Positions 23,690 to 35,774 of a stretch of 64,000 nt of DNA are shown here, piece after piece. Positions within the stretch are counted from its first letter, which is position 1; each line of letters starts with the position of its first letter. The stretch is taken from positions 29,911,360 through 29,975,359 of the forward strand of contig OX465583.1 of assembly GCA_950022655.1 (NCBI GenBank), in the 5' to 3' direction. The translations under genes and the position numbers were made by a program. The notes beneath the pieces were generated by a model. It made no database searches and was not told the DNA's origin. It was given only the letters and a program-made list of their open reading frames with translations. Source of the stretch: Alentia gelatinosa (lineage: Eukaryota; Annelida; Polychaeta; Phyllodocida; Polynoidae).

Positions 23690-25000
23690 TTTATATACAA
23701 ACATTTAAACAGCTTTAGATACCATGGTGTTGTTGACACATGAAAGTGACGTTGTTTATACATGGGTGCAACACAGAATCTAATGAGAAGGTAAAGGTTC
23801 TCTGCCTTTAGTTATTAGGGCCTTAAAACAATGGAAATGCAGCGCCGTGGATGTTCATCTCTATATACGAAGAGACATTATGCCTATTACGGTCAAAATT
23901 CCATCTGCGAGTGTGGTATTCTGACATTTGTCCCAAACCGATACAATGTTGTGGCTATATTAGTAGATATTTATATGCGGTGTTACTTGCTTTTGCTTTA
24001 GGCAATAGAAGATTTCTTCTGAACCGCACACACCTATTTTAGCTTTTATATTCAAAATAGACGAGTGCGAGACTAAAATACCAAATACAAATGTCATTCC
24101 GCTGTTGTTCCACCCCTTCACAGAGAATTTAGCCAAACTGTGTTTGCATTTTCAATGTCTGATCTATCCGACACGTTGGACCTTCACTGTTTACTTTTTT
24201 TAAACTTATTTTCCAGAAGAAAGACCATGAATAAATAGAGTATTTCTACAGTACCTACAGTGTCTTAATTACATTTCTAATATTCATAATATAATCTAAT
24301 GATATTGTAAAAGGGTATACGGGGAGAAAAGTATCAGACACTTTCATTACTGATCCCACTTTCTGATTCTAAAAGGTAAGCAATTCCATATCACATAGAT
24401 CATGCGATATAAGATACTGTATCACACGGCTTTGCTGATACAACGTTTCAATGTTATTTCTATAGACAAACTATATCAGGAGTAGAAAAAACAAGGGCTT
24501 AACATACCGAGTCGAAAGGGGGGGAAATTATGTTTGTAGGTGTGTGTATTTACGTGAAAGCATATGTGAATGGCGTTGTCTGCCGTTGATTCAGATAGAA
24601 TAAGACAGGATAAGACATAATAATATAAAACAGATGGTAGGTAGATCTTTATCAGCGCACTTCAATGAATCACAAGTCAAGGTGTTTTCCTCTGAGTTCT
24701 CTTAAGTACTGATCAGTGCAGTTCTTCATGGGCGCAGGAGACTGTATAATACCATTAAAAAGAATATCCTTCCAAAACCAGGCATGATGAAAGACTTCTA
24801 AACCCCAGATGGTAGGTATCCCCCACCGGCAAAGCCAGATAAATCAAACGTCAACATGTTTCCTGTTTTTTAACCTCTCTGTATTTATTCGAGATCCCTG
24901 GGAAAGCAGAATGTAAAAACCACAATGGGTTTATAGACCATGTACTAGTGCCACGTAGACACACGCTTGGGGCTGCGGTGTAGGGTGTGGGGATGTGAAG
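23690..25000. other. No gene called
   Basis: Unique AT-rich sequence without recognisable features. Confidence 0.5.
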
Positions 25001-25004
25001 TTAG

Positions 25005-25640
25005 GCTGCATCATGGGGCTGTTGTGTCACTGTGTGGGCTGTAGTGTGGAGAGACAGTGGAGTGTGGCTGTGGCATGGACTTTGATGTGGGGTTGCAATG
25101 TTATGGTATGGGGTTTTATCTCACCCCTGGTATTTTTTCTCCATAGACTTAACATTGAGGAACTCCTATCCAAAGCCCATTAGCTATTTAGGAAAAATAT
25201 CCAATGGGGGATCATGTCACGAATGTTAGCCAATTAGTCAAGATGAGGGATGAGATAAATACAGAAACCCATTCAAGTTTAGGCTCAGAGCTCGATCCCA
25301 TCTCGTTTAAATCGCTATATAATTCAGGCGGCTTTGCCTTGTGAATTACTACGCGATCCAAACTCGATTGGATACGAGCTCTGACCCTAAACTTTCATAG
25401 GTTTCCTCCATAGTATTGTGGGACTATGACGTGAGGCAGCAACATAGGACTAAAGTGTGGGGTTGTGGCTTGGACTACGATGTGGGGCTGCAGTGTGGGG
25501 TTGTGACATGGGGCTGCAGTGTGAGTCTGTGACATGGGGCTGCAGTGTGGGTCTGTGATATGGGATTGCAGTGTGGGTCTGTGACATGGGATTGCAGTGT
25601 GGGGCTGTGATGTGGGGCCTCAGCATAGCGGACACAGTCA
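25005..25640. repeat. 26-bp GT/GGG minisatellite in two blocks
   Basis: 25455-25625 has clear units (GTGACATGGGGCTGCAGTGT, GGGTCT); 25005-25112 has degenerate relatives. Between them sits the palindromic element 25116-25405, so the array was probably split by its insertion. Confidence 0.75.
25116..25405 (+). mobile_element. Palindromic composite element, copy I
   Basis: Part one (25116-25258) is bounded by TTATCTCACCCC and GGGATGAGATAA. Part two (25265-25405) is a foldback of about 62-bp arms (AGTTTAGGCTCAGAGCTCG matched by CGAGCTCTGACCCTAAACT) around a small loop containing GGCGGCTTTGCC. Copies II and III lie at 39660-40009 and 40608-40858. No open frame. Confidence 0.7.
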
Positions 25641-26970
25641 TTACCATGGCGGTTACACCCCCAACCCCCAACCCCTTAGTATGAGGAAAATACCGATTTC
25701 GTTAATTTCTTCATTAACGAATGAAGCGATGGCATAACTCAATGTCAAATATTGAACCATTCATTGTAACTACAATACAACCCTCGCCTGTCCTCCTCGC
25801 TATGATTGGGTGCATATATATTATGTATTCATAATTAGACTTGTTAGCTGGTTTTGGCCTTCTAAATATGTGATTCAAAGAAGCCAAACTACGATGCCAA
25901 ATGTAGGCAGAGTTCTATGTAGAACTACACCGGTCTAAAACTGATGTCTGATGAAGTGAAATTCATAAATGTATGAGACAGGAAGTCGGAGAATGCAATC
26001 TGCGTATCCTTCCTGGAACAGGAAATAAGCCATCTCCAAGCAGATATCTTAATGTCTCTTCACAAACCTATGGACTATCAGGCAAAGCTTGTAATGACTG
26101 ACGGGGGGCGGGGGGAAAAGATCATATCAGATAGTACAAAGTCGCCAAAGACACAGGGAAACTTAACTCATACTAGAAGTAGCTATTCCATTATTCCTCT
26201 CTAGTTCTTAACTTAAGGCAGGATTGTAGTTATTATCTACTCTGGGTGCAAATGAGCTTGATTACGGGCTATATTTTTATATGTATTTGTTATTCTTGGG
26301 CTCACTGGTAAACAGTTGTGTCAGCACTAAAAGTATCTTCCTACCAAAATGATGTATTTATAGATGGCCAACCCACAAAACTACCTGAAATGCGTCTTTG
26401 AAATTTGGCCAACAGGAAGACTATAATGCTCAGTCCTGATAATTTGGGTTTATGTGTGCGATAGATGTGTATACAGCCTAAGAATAAATAAATGCTAGGG
26501 CTGATCCTGTTCCAGATTCCAGAACTATCTTACAATCAAGTTACTGGGGGTATGCCACAAGGAAGAATTTAGTGAGGAATGAAGATTTTCCATGTTTTTT
26601 GATAAGTTTTTTTCATGTATATAAACGATCCCACATAGACAGAGAATGCGATATGCATTGCCTTAACCACAAGCACACCAGGGACTAATGATAGACACTC
26701 CAGATATAATCTACAACAGGTACTCTGGTGTTTCTATTCACTTCCTGCATCCAGAATAGCGTTATCTCAATGCGCTAAGGCTGCCGTCACTGCTGATAAG
26801 CCGTTAGTAGCTCCACAGAGGCATTGCTGTCATATGAGCAATAGCTCAGCCATAACTCAAGACATCCCCGGATTCCGTAGAACAGTGGGTGGTGATGCTA
26901 GACGTAGTTTTGGTGCTTAAACTATCCGGACCTGAGACACAACACATGTCACGTCCATTGAGTGAAGCTA
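25640..26970. other. No gene called
   Basis: Unique sequence; a small inverted repeat (TTCGTTAAT..ATTAACGAA) at about 25697. Confidence 0.5.
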
Positions 26971-26973
26971 AAC

Positions 26974-27087
26974 GGTAGCCGGAGTGATGTACGGGTCGTA
27001 GGGCACAGAATGGTTGCTAATTTCGCCGTCATCCGCCAGGTAATTGGACGATATCAAATACGACCCGTGGATATGACGCCACTGTGG
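26974..27087 (-). CDS. Possible terminal exon, or remnant of a repeated element
   Basis: On the minus strand an acceptor (GCTGATCACAG) is followed by an open frame that ends in a tyrosine/proline-rich tail (YLADDGEISNHSVPYDPYIT, then PATV and TAG). Against a unique gene, the segment 27031-27083 nearly matches 54849-54902, and the plus frame of both copies is also open. It may therefore be a dispersed repeat. No function assigned. Confidence 0.18.
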
Positions 27088-27112
27088 CTGTGATCAGCTG
27101 TTGTAATCCAAT

Positions 27113-27401
27113 AACCTTGTATTTTGGTTGGCGTCGAGGGCAAGAGGGCCATACATATGACTTGATACCTATATGCCCTATCGCTATAGAAGCCAGTCAT
27201 GGAGTGGATTATGCTTGTCATGGTCAGAAAAGAAAATCGGAAATAAAAACATTGAACCGCAACCTTGTATTTTGGTTGGCGTCGAGGGCAAGAGGGCCAT
27301 ACACATGACTTGATACCTATATGCCCTATCGCTATAGAAGCCATTCATGGAGTGAATTATGCATGTCATGGTCAGAAAAGAAAATCGGAAATAGAAACTA
27401 G
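27113..27401. repeat. 148-bp direct tandem duplication
   Basis: 27113-27260 is repeated at 27261-27401 with only a few differences (for example GGCCATACATATGACTT versus GGCCATACACATGACTT). 148 is not a multiple of three and no frame gains sense, so this is probably non-coding. It is young compared with the other repeats here. Confidence 0.9.
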
Positions 27402-27404
27402 AGA

Positions 27405-28745
27405 GAAATGTATATCAATAGATGATGCGGAACTTTGATGATTATAAAAAAAAATCTTGAAAATTCCTTAATCCATCAAATAGTTTTGCATCCCTGATGA
27501 GTCATCATCACTAGATGACGCCACTGGCCATACCTCAAATGGGAGGATACAGGCGAGAGACTATAACGCTGATCGAGGAAGGGGTAAGATGAGAGAGCAC
27601 CCTTCTCATAACTTCTGACAAGCTCTACACTGTATTTTTTTTATCAAGATTCTCATCCATCTTTAAGCAGTAACAAAAATTATGGCACCTACATGGTAGA
27701 CTACGCAATACCGTGGGGTGAAAGTACATTATTTGCAGAGGTAATCTTTAGCTCCAAGGCATGGATAGTAAAACAACATATCGGTGCTTAGAGACTGACA
27801 AGTGCCTTTTAAAGATAAAAAGGCTTAGAACCGGAGAGAGTAGTGAGAGATGTACCGAGCTAGTTTATGATTTATACAATTCTAAAGCATTCATCAGGTC
27901 TTAATTTCCTATGCACCTACAGTTGATGGGCGATATAAGAATGCGCTTCAAACCATTTCTGGTTCGATATAAAATAAGGTAATAATTAACTGTCATAATA
28001 GCAGTTTACATTGAGAGATATCAATCTATGATGAAGTCATCTTTTCTTTAGCTTGATAAAGTTCAAATTTATTTTTGTTACCTTGAACCCTTATGTAAAA
28101 TCTATGCCGGTAATGGCGAAACCTTGACGATCGGAAAGCTATTATTCAAATGTTGTGAAACAAAAAAAGAGTATAAGGTTACCAGAAAGCCCACAAAGGC
28201 ACGTGTTAATAGCTCTGAAAATACTTCTGCTTCACTATTCGCAGATATCCATAAAGATAAGAGAATAGCAATAACCCTTAGAAATACCCATTTAGTTCAT
28301 GTCTACCTTAAGCATTCATGTATGAATTGCATGTATTCCTGGTAGGCAGTTGCAACTACACGTGGTGTGACTATTACAATTTATGTGGCTTCACATAAAG
28401 CTTTTATATGCCTCTGACTTAAACCATATGGGCCAAAACCACACTCGAATAAACAAACGAAATAGAAACAAACAAATACAATATCCAAACACACTCAAAT
28501 GGCAATGCAGGGTTGTCTGCTGTTTCATATCATACGCAGGTGGCTTGATACACATAGCTACCTCCCATCTGGGATTATATATAAATGATTTAGTCATGTA
28601 TACGATTCCACGTTTCTTTAGTTCCAATCATATTTACCCTATGGGAATGAGCTTAGAGGTTATATACATGTAGTAGAAACGAGGTTAACATACAATGATA
28701 GTGAGCGAACATGGGATGGAGCTTAGATGGTTCTGAAACCAGGTT
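27405..28745. other. No gene called
   Basis: Unique AT-rich sequence; frames of 73-96 codons on both strands have no coding character. Confidence 0.5.
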
Positions 28746-28749
28746 TTAG

Positions 28750-29035
28750 GATCAGGGATATCAGTTGGGGTAGAAATATTTTCCATGTGGAATTTACTGC
28801 CTGGGAGAGACATGGTGTCGAGGGTGTGTGGGGAGGTTTTAATGGCGTGAATGAGGTTCAATTCCTACCATTGTTGCTCTACACAAGAGAAATAATTCTA
28901 TAAACTGGAAATGAACACAGGGATTTACAGGGATTTCCATGGAAAAGTGGAAAACTGCCATTTCTGATACATGCATAATCATCAGCAAGAAAGTATAGAT
29001 GGACATGCCTTAATGCTTCATCGCTGTGATCCCAG
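28750..29035 (+). mobile_element. Repeat family B, long-tailed copy
   Basis: Carries the core plus a 3' extension (TGATACATGCATAATCATCA, then a motif ending in TAATGCTTCAT and CTGTGATCC). The same extension occurs at 35690-35765, so the full element is longer than most copies show. Confidence 0.85.
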
Positions 29036-29559
29036 TCTGTAACATAAATGAACGATTGAAATATGATGAAATCATAAAATTGTTTATGAGCCAGCTGCCT
29101 TTATTAAACAAATAGGACTGGCAGGAAGTACTGACGGACGAGAGAAAATGTATGGGGGTGATGTCACAGGTATAGAAAAGAAGGACAGTGGGATTCATGA
29201 GAAAGGGGACTAGGGATATTTGGGAAGGAGACACCGGGGATGCTACTGTAGAGCATAGGAGGCTAAGGTAGAAGCGAGATGAAAATAGCGGAAATCCTTC
29301 AAACCACCATGGAGTGTCTGGAACATCAATCCCTTATAATTTCTGTAACAAATATTAGTAGGCCTCTTGAGCCACATGGAAATATGCAGATCCGAAAGCT
29401 TACTCTAGCCTCTAGTCAAAATAAAAGACGGATGACACAGTCATACGAGAGGACGGGACATGGTCAGGACAGAGGGATTTATGGGAATGGGTCTTCGGAT
29501 ATCCGAGAAGGAAACAGTAGAATTTCCGGTCAGAGCAGAGGTAAACGGAAAGCCTGACA

Positions 29560-30420
29560 AGAGGGCAGATTGCAACCTGCATGGGGGTGAAAGGGCAATA
29601 TATGGTGTAGCTGAAAGTAGAAGCTGAAGTAGGGGACAGCACGGTGCAGTAGCAGGGAATACCGCGTGGTTAGGATTTTTGTCGCAGTTTATTTGTTTGT
29701 TTGTTTGGATAGTTTAACGTCAAATTTATTCAATTACACTTTTTTGTCGCAGAATGCTGAGAGGAGAGGGTTGGGGTTAAGGGTGGCTGCAATCTGGAAA
29801 CTGATGCTGTTGGCAGTGGAATATTTGGACAGGCAGACGGTTGAAACCCAAGGCAGGGGAAGCCAAGATGCCATGGTATGGGGCAGTGAGAGGCTGGAAT
29901 TGTAGAACGAATGATGCTGAGGTAGAAGCAGGAGGCTGGAGCGGTATATCATAAGAGGCTAGGGCAGAGACGGGAGACTTAAACAGTTCCGGATTGAGCT
30001 TAGGCAGAGCATGAGGATGGACTGTATGATGTAGGAGCCTAAGGCAGAGGCAAGAGTTATGAGGAGTAGAATATAGGAAACAATAATTTCGAGGCAGAGG
30101 CTGGGGCAGTAGCGCAAACAGGAGGGGAGGTTTGAGCAGTAGAATAGAGGAAACTAAGACAGAGGTGGGAGTGGTATAATGTCAGAGGCTAATGCAGAGG
30201 TAGGAGAACGGAGCCGTAAAAGGCACAGACACGAGGATTGAATGGTTGAATGTAGAATGCTAGGGTAGTTAAGAACATGGCGCAGTGAAACACAGGCTGC
30301 TAAGGCAGAGGCAGGGTTTAGAGTAGTGGACAGTGCGATGCTGGACAGAGGAAAGCGGGAGACTTCGATAAGAGCCTGAGGAGAAGAAAGGACGGTGGAT
30401 TATCGGAAGTCGAGGCAGAC
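29560..30420. repeat. Purine-rich degenerate repeat tract
   Basis: Many GGCAGAGGC(A/T)GGAG-like motifs with GTAGAAT.TAGGA spacers over about 850 bp, with strong A/G bias on the plus strand. Frames within it are by-products. Confidence 0.65.
29685..29745 (-). mobile_element. SINE family A, 3'-end fragment
   Basis: Only the (TTTG)n-TAGTTTAACGTC end is present, as in the family A termini; no body or head follows. Confidence 0.5.
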
Positions 30421-31109
30421 AGCGTCAGGACGACTTTAGCGCTAATTCGTAATCACCGCCAGACACGCCTGATGCTAGCCAACAAATGTGTCTGCTGTAA
30501 AGGCCAGGAATCAGGAGCTTGCCCAGTGTGGGGTTGGAGGGGAATCTTTTCAGCCTTCGTTTGTTTTTCATCCTAATCCTTGACAAATTAAATCCGCCAA
30601 GAGGAAATCCAGGAAAGGATATGGAGGAGGCTGACTGACTGGAAACTGGACAATAAAAGGCTTAGAAAAAAAGAGAAAAGAAAGAGAGTTGATTTTTAGT
30701 GAAGTTGCGGCTTTCTTTCACACCTTGAGGATCTGCGATCATTTAGAAATCATGCATGGGTAGGCAGAAAGCATAATATTCATTTACTGAAAGGGCATTC
30801 TTTAATATGGTTTTAAATTAATGTCCCTGGCAATCAATAACCATTAAATGACAATATTGATGTTGACATTTTCTTTTACAATATTTTTGGTAAAAACGAC
30901 CAGAAAACTGATTTAAATGTCAATTATTCCCCACACTATATCCTTCTAATAACATTCCATATTTAGTAGTACACACCAGCTAAAGTCCCTCAATGCCGTA
31001 AATGGTGGGAGCAGCTGGTAACCTTTGACCTTTAAGTGAGACTACGATCAGGACACGATCAATCACGCGGAGCGGACGGCTGATTTAATCACAGAGAGCA
31101 TACATCACC

Positions 31110-32230
31110 TGCAGCCACCTTCCTCTACGAGCAACTCTACCTGTGAGCTATGTGGATGCGCTCAGAGGGGCTCAGAGACCAGCAGTAACAAAATATCTAC
31201 CAGTGAGGTATGTGGATGAGCTGGTTAATCTACCAGCGGAGTGGGTGTAAAAACTGAGAGTTCGTCATAGATTGGCAGTAACAATGTGAGTGCCTCCCTC
31301 TGAGTAATTTTATAAGTGAGATATGTGGATGCGCTCAGAGCTGATCACCATCGGCTGCAATAAAGCAAGCAACTCCTTCTCTGTACATTGGGGTTCAAGG
31401 AGGTGCTAATAGCCTTTGCCACAGACTGGCTATGATAAAGTGAGGTGCTCACTCTCCAAGCACATTTACCAGTAGGCTATATGGATGTACTCAGATAGGC
31501 TTATATACCGGCATTAACCCTATAAGGACGGGTACCTGCGGCCGTGATACTCCCTCAAGGACGGGTGCTGGTAGCAGTTTGTCCCGCTAGAGGATGGCTA
31601 TATAATCGGCAAAACTCATAATTCGAGTTTGTTATCACGTGATATGATACACAATCCTAATTTTTTTTTTTTTAACAAGAATACAAGATATGTCGTATCT
31701 ACATCTTCTTAAAATTTCATGAATATCACTCCATTTTTTTTTTTTTTTTAAACATTTGTAAATATTGGAATAATGATGCTTCAAGGCATCATACGTCTTT
31801 TGTGCGGTGATGCCTGTAGCCATCATGCGTGTTTAATGCGGTGATGCCTCCAGGCATCATCCGACCATAAAGGGTTAACAAAGTGAGTGACTACCTTTAC
31901 AAGCTCCTATAACAGTAAGGTACGTGGATATGCTCAAAGCTGCACACAGTCAAGCTGCAACAAAGCGAGCTGATGCATCTATGAACAGACCGACAGTAAC
32001 AAAATGAGGGCCTCTCTTAATGGAATATCTACCAGTAGTGCATGTGGATATAATCCGAGGTAATTACAGATTGACAGTAACAAAACACTGTACTCCCACC
32101 TGCAAGTGGACTGGCAGTCACACACTGAGAACCTCCCTCTCTGGGCACCTTGACCAGGGGGTTATATGGATGTGGTAAGAGCTGCTCACAGACTGATAAT
32201 AGCAAAGCTCATACCCTCATACAAAGTATC
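31110..32230. repeat. Degenerate satellite of about 100-bp units
   Basis: Recurring blocks: CCAGTGAGGTATGTGGATG, then CTCAGAG(C)TG, then GGCAGTAACAAA, then GTGAGTGCCTCCCTCT. They appear around 31140, 31200, 31310, 31465, 31920, 32035 and 32150. The array is interrupted by the TTAA-flanked element 31514-31878. Confidence 0.7.
31514..31878. mobile_element. piggyBac-like non-autonomous element, second copy
   Basis: TTAA at both ends, inverted termini TTAACCCTATAAGGACGG and TTAACCCTTTATGGTCGG (minus strand). Next to the right end are three copies of a GGTGATGCCT..AGG/GCCATCAT unit. It interrupts the degenerate satellite at 31110-32230. Two T-runs lie inside. Confidence 0.65.
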
Positions 32231-32234
32231 GTAG

Positions 32235-33300
32235 CACAGGCATAACAATATGTGACTGATTTTGATGCTACATTCCTTCCTCAAGGATTCGAGTTGGGGT
32301 CAGGAGCAAATCTTACATGGGTACTGATACCAATCTATGTATCACCTTGGACCATCGTGGTGTAAGGGAATTCCCATTGCTTTCCTAGCAGATCCTTGGG
32401 CATTGGCTGGCAGCACAGATATTTACACTGGCAGTATAGGATATCTGCTATGAGAGGGGGTCTATGTGTAGTTCTGCACTAAATAAGGTATTTTTCAGAG
32501 TAAATGATTTAAGAAAGATCACCACATATTATCAGATCTACATTCTGCAACATATCTTTACAAAATCATTAGACATTCCTTTGATTTGAAAAGAAAACAT
32601 GGTAAGGCATCATTAACTCTATTCTCAAATGACATACTCTAAGCCAATCAGATATCAGTATTCTATTTTGTTCTTGATTTATACAATTCCTTGAAATTTT
32701 CATCTCTTTTAGACTAAATTGAAAATCCTACATATAGGCAAAATCCTAATAACTGGCATCTCTGCTTTCTCTCCCATTACCTCATTGCTTCGATTTCACA
32801 ATGCAATTGCCAATGCATGTTGCTATGGGCGTGAAACACAATTAATCATTCAACCAGTGAGTAGTCGAACAATAGGGATAACCGATCGTCTGACTGAAAT
32901 GATGTGTTACTTAGTGGTCACTGGGTACATCCATTCATGACTGTCAATGTGGTGTAAATAATACACAAGTACACAGTAGGACCTTATTTTCACACTGTTC
33001 CTTATGGTTAGATATATGTAAGGTTTACGATTCGTCCACTCAATAAAATGCTAGAACCAGATTACTAAGAGACGGTCTTGTTTCCAATTTAAGAATCAGC
33101 TTAACTCCAACAAATAAGTGAAAAACGAAAAAAAGACCTATTGTAAATCCTTGAAATTACAAAGACTACCGAGACCATGCCAACCGGAATTCGTATGCTT
33201 TGAGAGACCTGATCATCAAGGATAGATTTGAGATCTATTCAACACGCGCCGAGCATCCCTGCCTTACTTCCCACGTTTCCACCTGGCACATAGGGATACC
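32235..33300. other. No gene called
   Basis: Unique AT-rich sequence. Searched for later RAP1GDS1 exons without success. Confidence 0.5.
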
Positions 33301-33304
33301 TCAA

Positions 33305-33515
33305 ATGTGTCGTAATGTAGCGTGAATACGTCACTGTGTCTTTAAGTGGCGTGAATACGCCACGTGTCGTAAAGCATCGTGAATACGTCATATATCATAA
33401 AGCGGTGTGTAGACGTCACACGTGTCGTAAATCGTTGTGAATACATCACTCGTGTCGTAAAATTTCGTCAATACGTCACAGGTGTCGTAAAGCGGCGTAA
33501 ATACATCACACGTAA
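33305..33515. repeat. 29-30-bp minisatellite with CRE-like sites
   Basis: About seven units of TGTCGTAAAGCGGCGTGAAT + ACGTCACACG type. The TACGTCA part, which is a TGACGTA half-palindrome on the minus strand, is well kept in several units. Confidence 0.8.
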
Positions 33516-33886
33516 TATCAATTACCGTCTACCTGAGCGGGATCGTGCCAGGTAAAGACCAAGCCTTACACACACACCTCGCAGCTGTCAGGATAAGCCC
33601 GCTACTATTACACCATCTCTTAACACTTTCTCAACGTGAAAATCATAAAGGTGGCTTAATTCACCATTGCAGGCCTAATTCATCAATCATCAATTCTTGC
33701 ATATGAATTTCGATTAAAAATGGAATTTTACAGTGGACATTCATAATGGTATTGCGCAATAGGATTTCGAGATGTATAAACGCAGCAGAGGCTGCCTTCA
33801 CAGATGGTTGTGCAATCAGTAGGACAATACCTTAAGGTATTACCAGTAGATTTCAGTCTGAATGAGCTCCTGGCCTCCACTCTTAA

Positions 33887-34190
33887 TGCCCCAGTCACAC
33901 TGGCGTAAATTTTGGCGTTTCTTCTCAGATTTGAATTGGTGGGGACCACGTATGAGCTACGGATTTGGAACGTATTTCTTTGCTTTGCTTTAACGTTTTA
34001 GTACGCTTCTCAACGTTCATCAACGCATATCTACGCTTCTGTACGCATTGTGGCGTTTTTCGGCGCATTCCGACTTTCCTTTACGCATCTCCGCGTATTG
34101 CGGCGTATTTTGAGATTCCAAAATGCGTAGAAGAACGTAGACGTGCGTACACGGAAAAACGCCGTTTTTTACGCCAGTGTGACTGGGGCA
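33887..34190. mobile_element. Harbinger/PIF-like MITE
   Basis: 304 bp with perfect 23-bp inverted ends starting TGCCCCAGTCACACTGGCGT, extending with mismatches to about 40 bp, flanked on both sides by TAA (33884-33886 and 34191-34193). A 3-bp TWA target duplication is the PIF/Harbinger hallmark. The interior has ACGCTTC/ACGCAT subrepeats and no transposase. Confidence 0.85.
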
Positions 34191-34199
34191 TAAAGAGTT

Positions 34200-34600
34200 C
34201 AGCTAGATGTCGTGGTGGTTGTTGGAGGTGGTTGTTGGAGGTGGCGATAGCAGCGTTGGGGATGGATGATAGTGCTTGGTGATGGGTGGTGAGTGGTGGA
34301 TGGTAGTAGAGGTGTAGTTTTGATTGGTGCTGGAGGTGGTAAATGTGGGTTATGGGTGGTGGATGTTGGTGGTGGTGGTAGTAGCGTTAAGGGGGGTGTG
34401 GTGGGTGGCGAGGGGTTGGTGATAAGGGTTCTGGTTGTGAGTGCTGGTAGGTGGTGGAGGTACTTGTGGTGGGTGATTTAGTAGTTTTGGGAGGGGATGT
34501 GGTGGATAGTGGTGATGGTACTGGTTGTGAGTACCGGTGGATGGCAATTGGTGGTAGAGGTGGTTGTGGCGGGCAGAAATAGGTGGTGATAGATGATATT
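34200..34600. repeat. GGT-rich microsatellite-like tract
   Basis: Irregular GGTGGT/GGTTGTTGGA repeats. The open frames on both strands (62 and 96 codons) result from absence of stops in the repeat. Confidence 0.8.
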
Positions 34601-34606
34601 GGGTGG

Positions 34607-34764
34607 TATTTATATAGAACGATCTGACCATGCTGTGCAAGCTACAAAACGAGATGATAATCTACGGTCGTATGGAATGAGGCGTTTACGCCGAGTTCCG
34701 TATGAACCGTAAATTATTATCGAGTTTTATAGCTTGTACAAGCATGGTAGGTGGTTCTATATTT
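34607..34764. mobile_element. Foldback element
   Basis: Arms of about 62 bp: CATGCTGTGCAAGCTACAAA pairs with TTTATAGCTTGTACAAGCATG, around a loop GAGGCGTTTACGCC. The outer end TTTATATAGAAC also occurs at the end of element 39660-40009. Confidence 0.75.
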
Positions 34765-35010
34765 ATTATATACCCGAAATTAACAGAAATAATTAACTTA
34801 ATGTGGCCTTGCAACTAATATTTTAGTCAACGCGTACGGAACAGTGTTCCCTATTTTTCCGTACGGAACGTATATTCACGTTATATAGCGAATCGGTCCG
34901 CATTTGCAGTATATAGGGCATGGGTATATAGTAAAGGGTATTCCTATATACCTATGGCTGTACACTCTATGCTTACACCACGCTCTGGGGGGTGGAGTAA
35001 CTATCTGATA

Positions 35011-35072
35011 CTACCCAAGGTTGGTATACTACCCAAGGTTGCCGTATACTACCCAAGGTTGACATTTAGACC
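35011..35072. repeat. Short tandem repeat of GTATACTACCCAAGGTT
   Basis: Three or four units, about 21 bp apart, next to the foldback at 35120. Confidence 0.8.
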
Positions 35073-35119
35073 AATCAGATTGTCTCTTATTAAACCACAT
35101 TTGAAGGTATATAGGAATA

Positions 35120-35263
35120 GGGAAACCAAGTACCAGTGAAAGGAAGTCAAAATTACTCGGTAAGGCTTGGAAAAATTACTGCCCGCGGCCAGGGCCTTGG
35201 GCAGTAATTTTTCCAAGCCTTACCTCGTAACTTTGACTTCCTTTCACCGGAACATAGTTTCCC
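35120..35263. mobile_element. Foldback element, nearly perfect hairpin
   Basis: Inner arms of about 48 bp with few mismatches: GGTAAGGCTTGGAAAAATTA pairs with TAATTTTTCCAAGCCTTACC. Outer arms (GGGAAACCAAGTACCAGTGA) match less well. The loop is GC-rich (CGCGGCCAGGGCC). Confidence 0.8.
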
Positions 35264-35469
35264 TCTAGTATGAGTGGTAAGGGTACAGGTGGTGGTTCAG
35301 TGTTGTCTACCGACGTCTGGAGCGTCTGCATATAACAGGCTTTAACCCTTTCAACACGGGATTGTTCCCCTAAACATTCGTAGGCTACCGCAACATTGAT
35401 AAAGTTATTTCAATAAGTACATGAATTATTGTTCCATAAAACCTGGACAAAGTAGAAGATGAAATGTAT

Positions 35470-35770
35470 ATTTAGTGTCTCTGTGGAAATATTTTTCATG
35501 TGCAACATACTGCCGTGAGAGAGACCCGAGACAACGTGGAAAACAGATCGGTATTGGTCATGGAATGGGCCCGTGGGTGTGTGGGAAGGGCATGAATGAG
35601 GGTCAATTTATGCTTTATTTTACTCAAGGAAACGAATCTTATATACTGGAAACAGAAACAAGGATTTCCATGAAAAAATGTAAACGGCAATTTCTGATAC
35701 ATGCATAGTCACCAGTACACTGTATAGATGGACAGGACTTAATGCTTCATGGCTGTGATCCCGGTCTTAA
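35470..35770 (+). mobile_element. Repeat family B, long-tailed copy
   Basis: Core and 3' extension as at 28750-29035 (TGATACATGCATAGTCACCA; CTTAATGCTTCATGGCTGTG). Frames of 68-77 codons on both strands are by-products of the repeat. Confidence 0.85.
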
Positions 35771-35774
35771 CACG

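Noticed and set aside
27054..27369. Overlapping frames of 61-96 codons on both strands
   Set aside because: They follow from the 148-bp duplication, whose length breaks the frame between units.
33305..33515. CRISPR-like array of ~30-bp repeats
   Set aside because: Units are contiguous, with no unique spacers, and the genome is clearly eukaryotic; this is a minisatellite.
34293..34640. Glycine/valine-rich and histidine/proline-rich frames on opposite strands
   Set aside because: Both are translations of a GGT-rich microsatellite.
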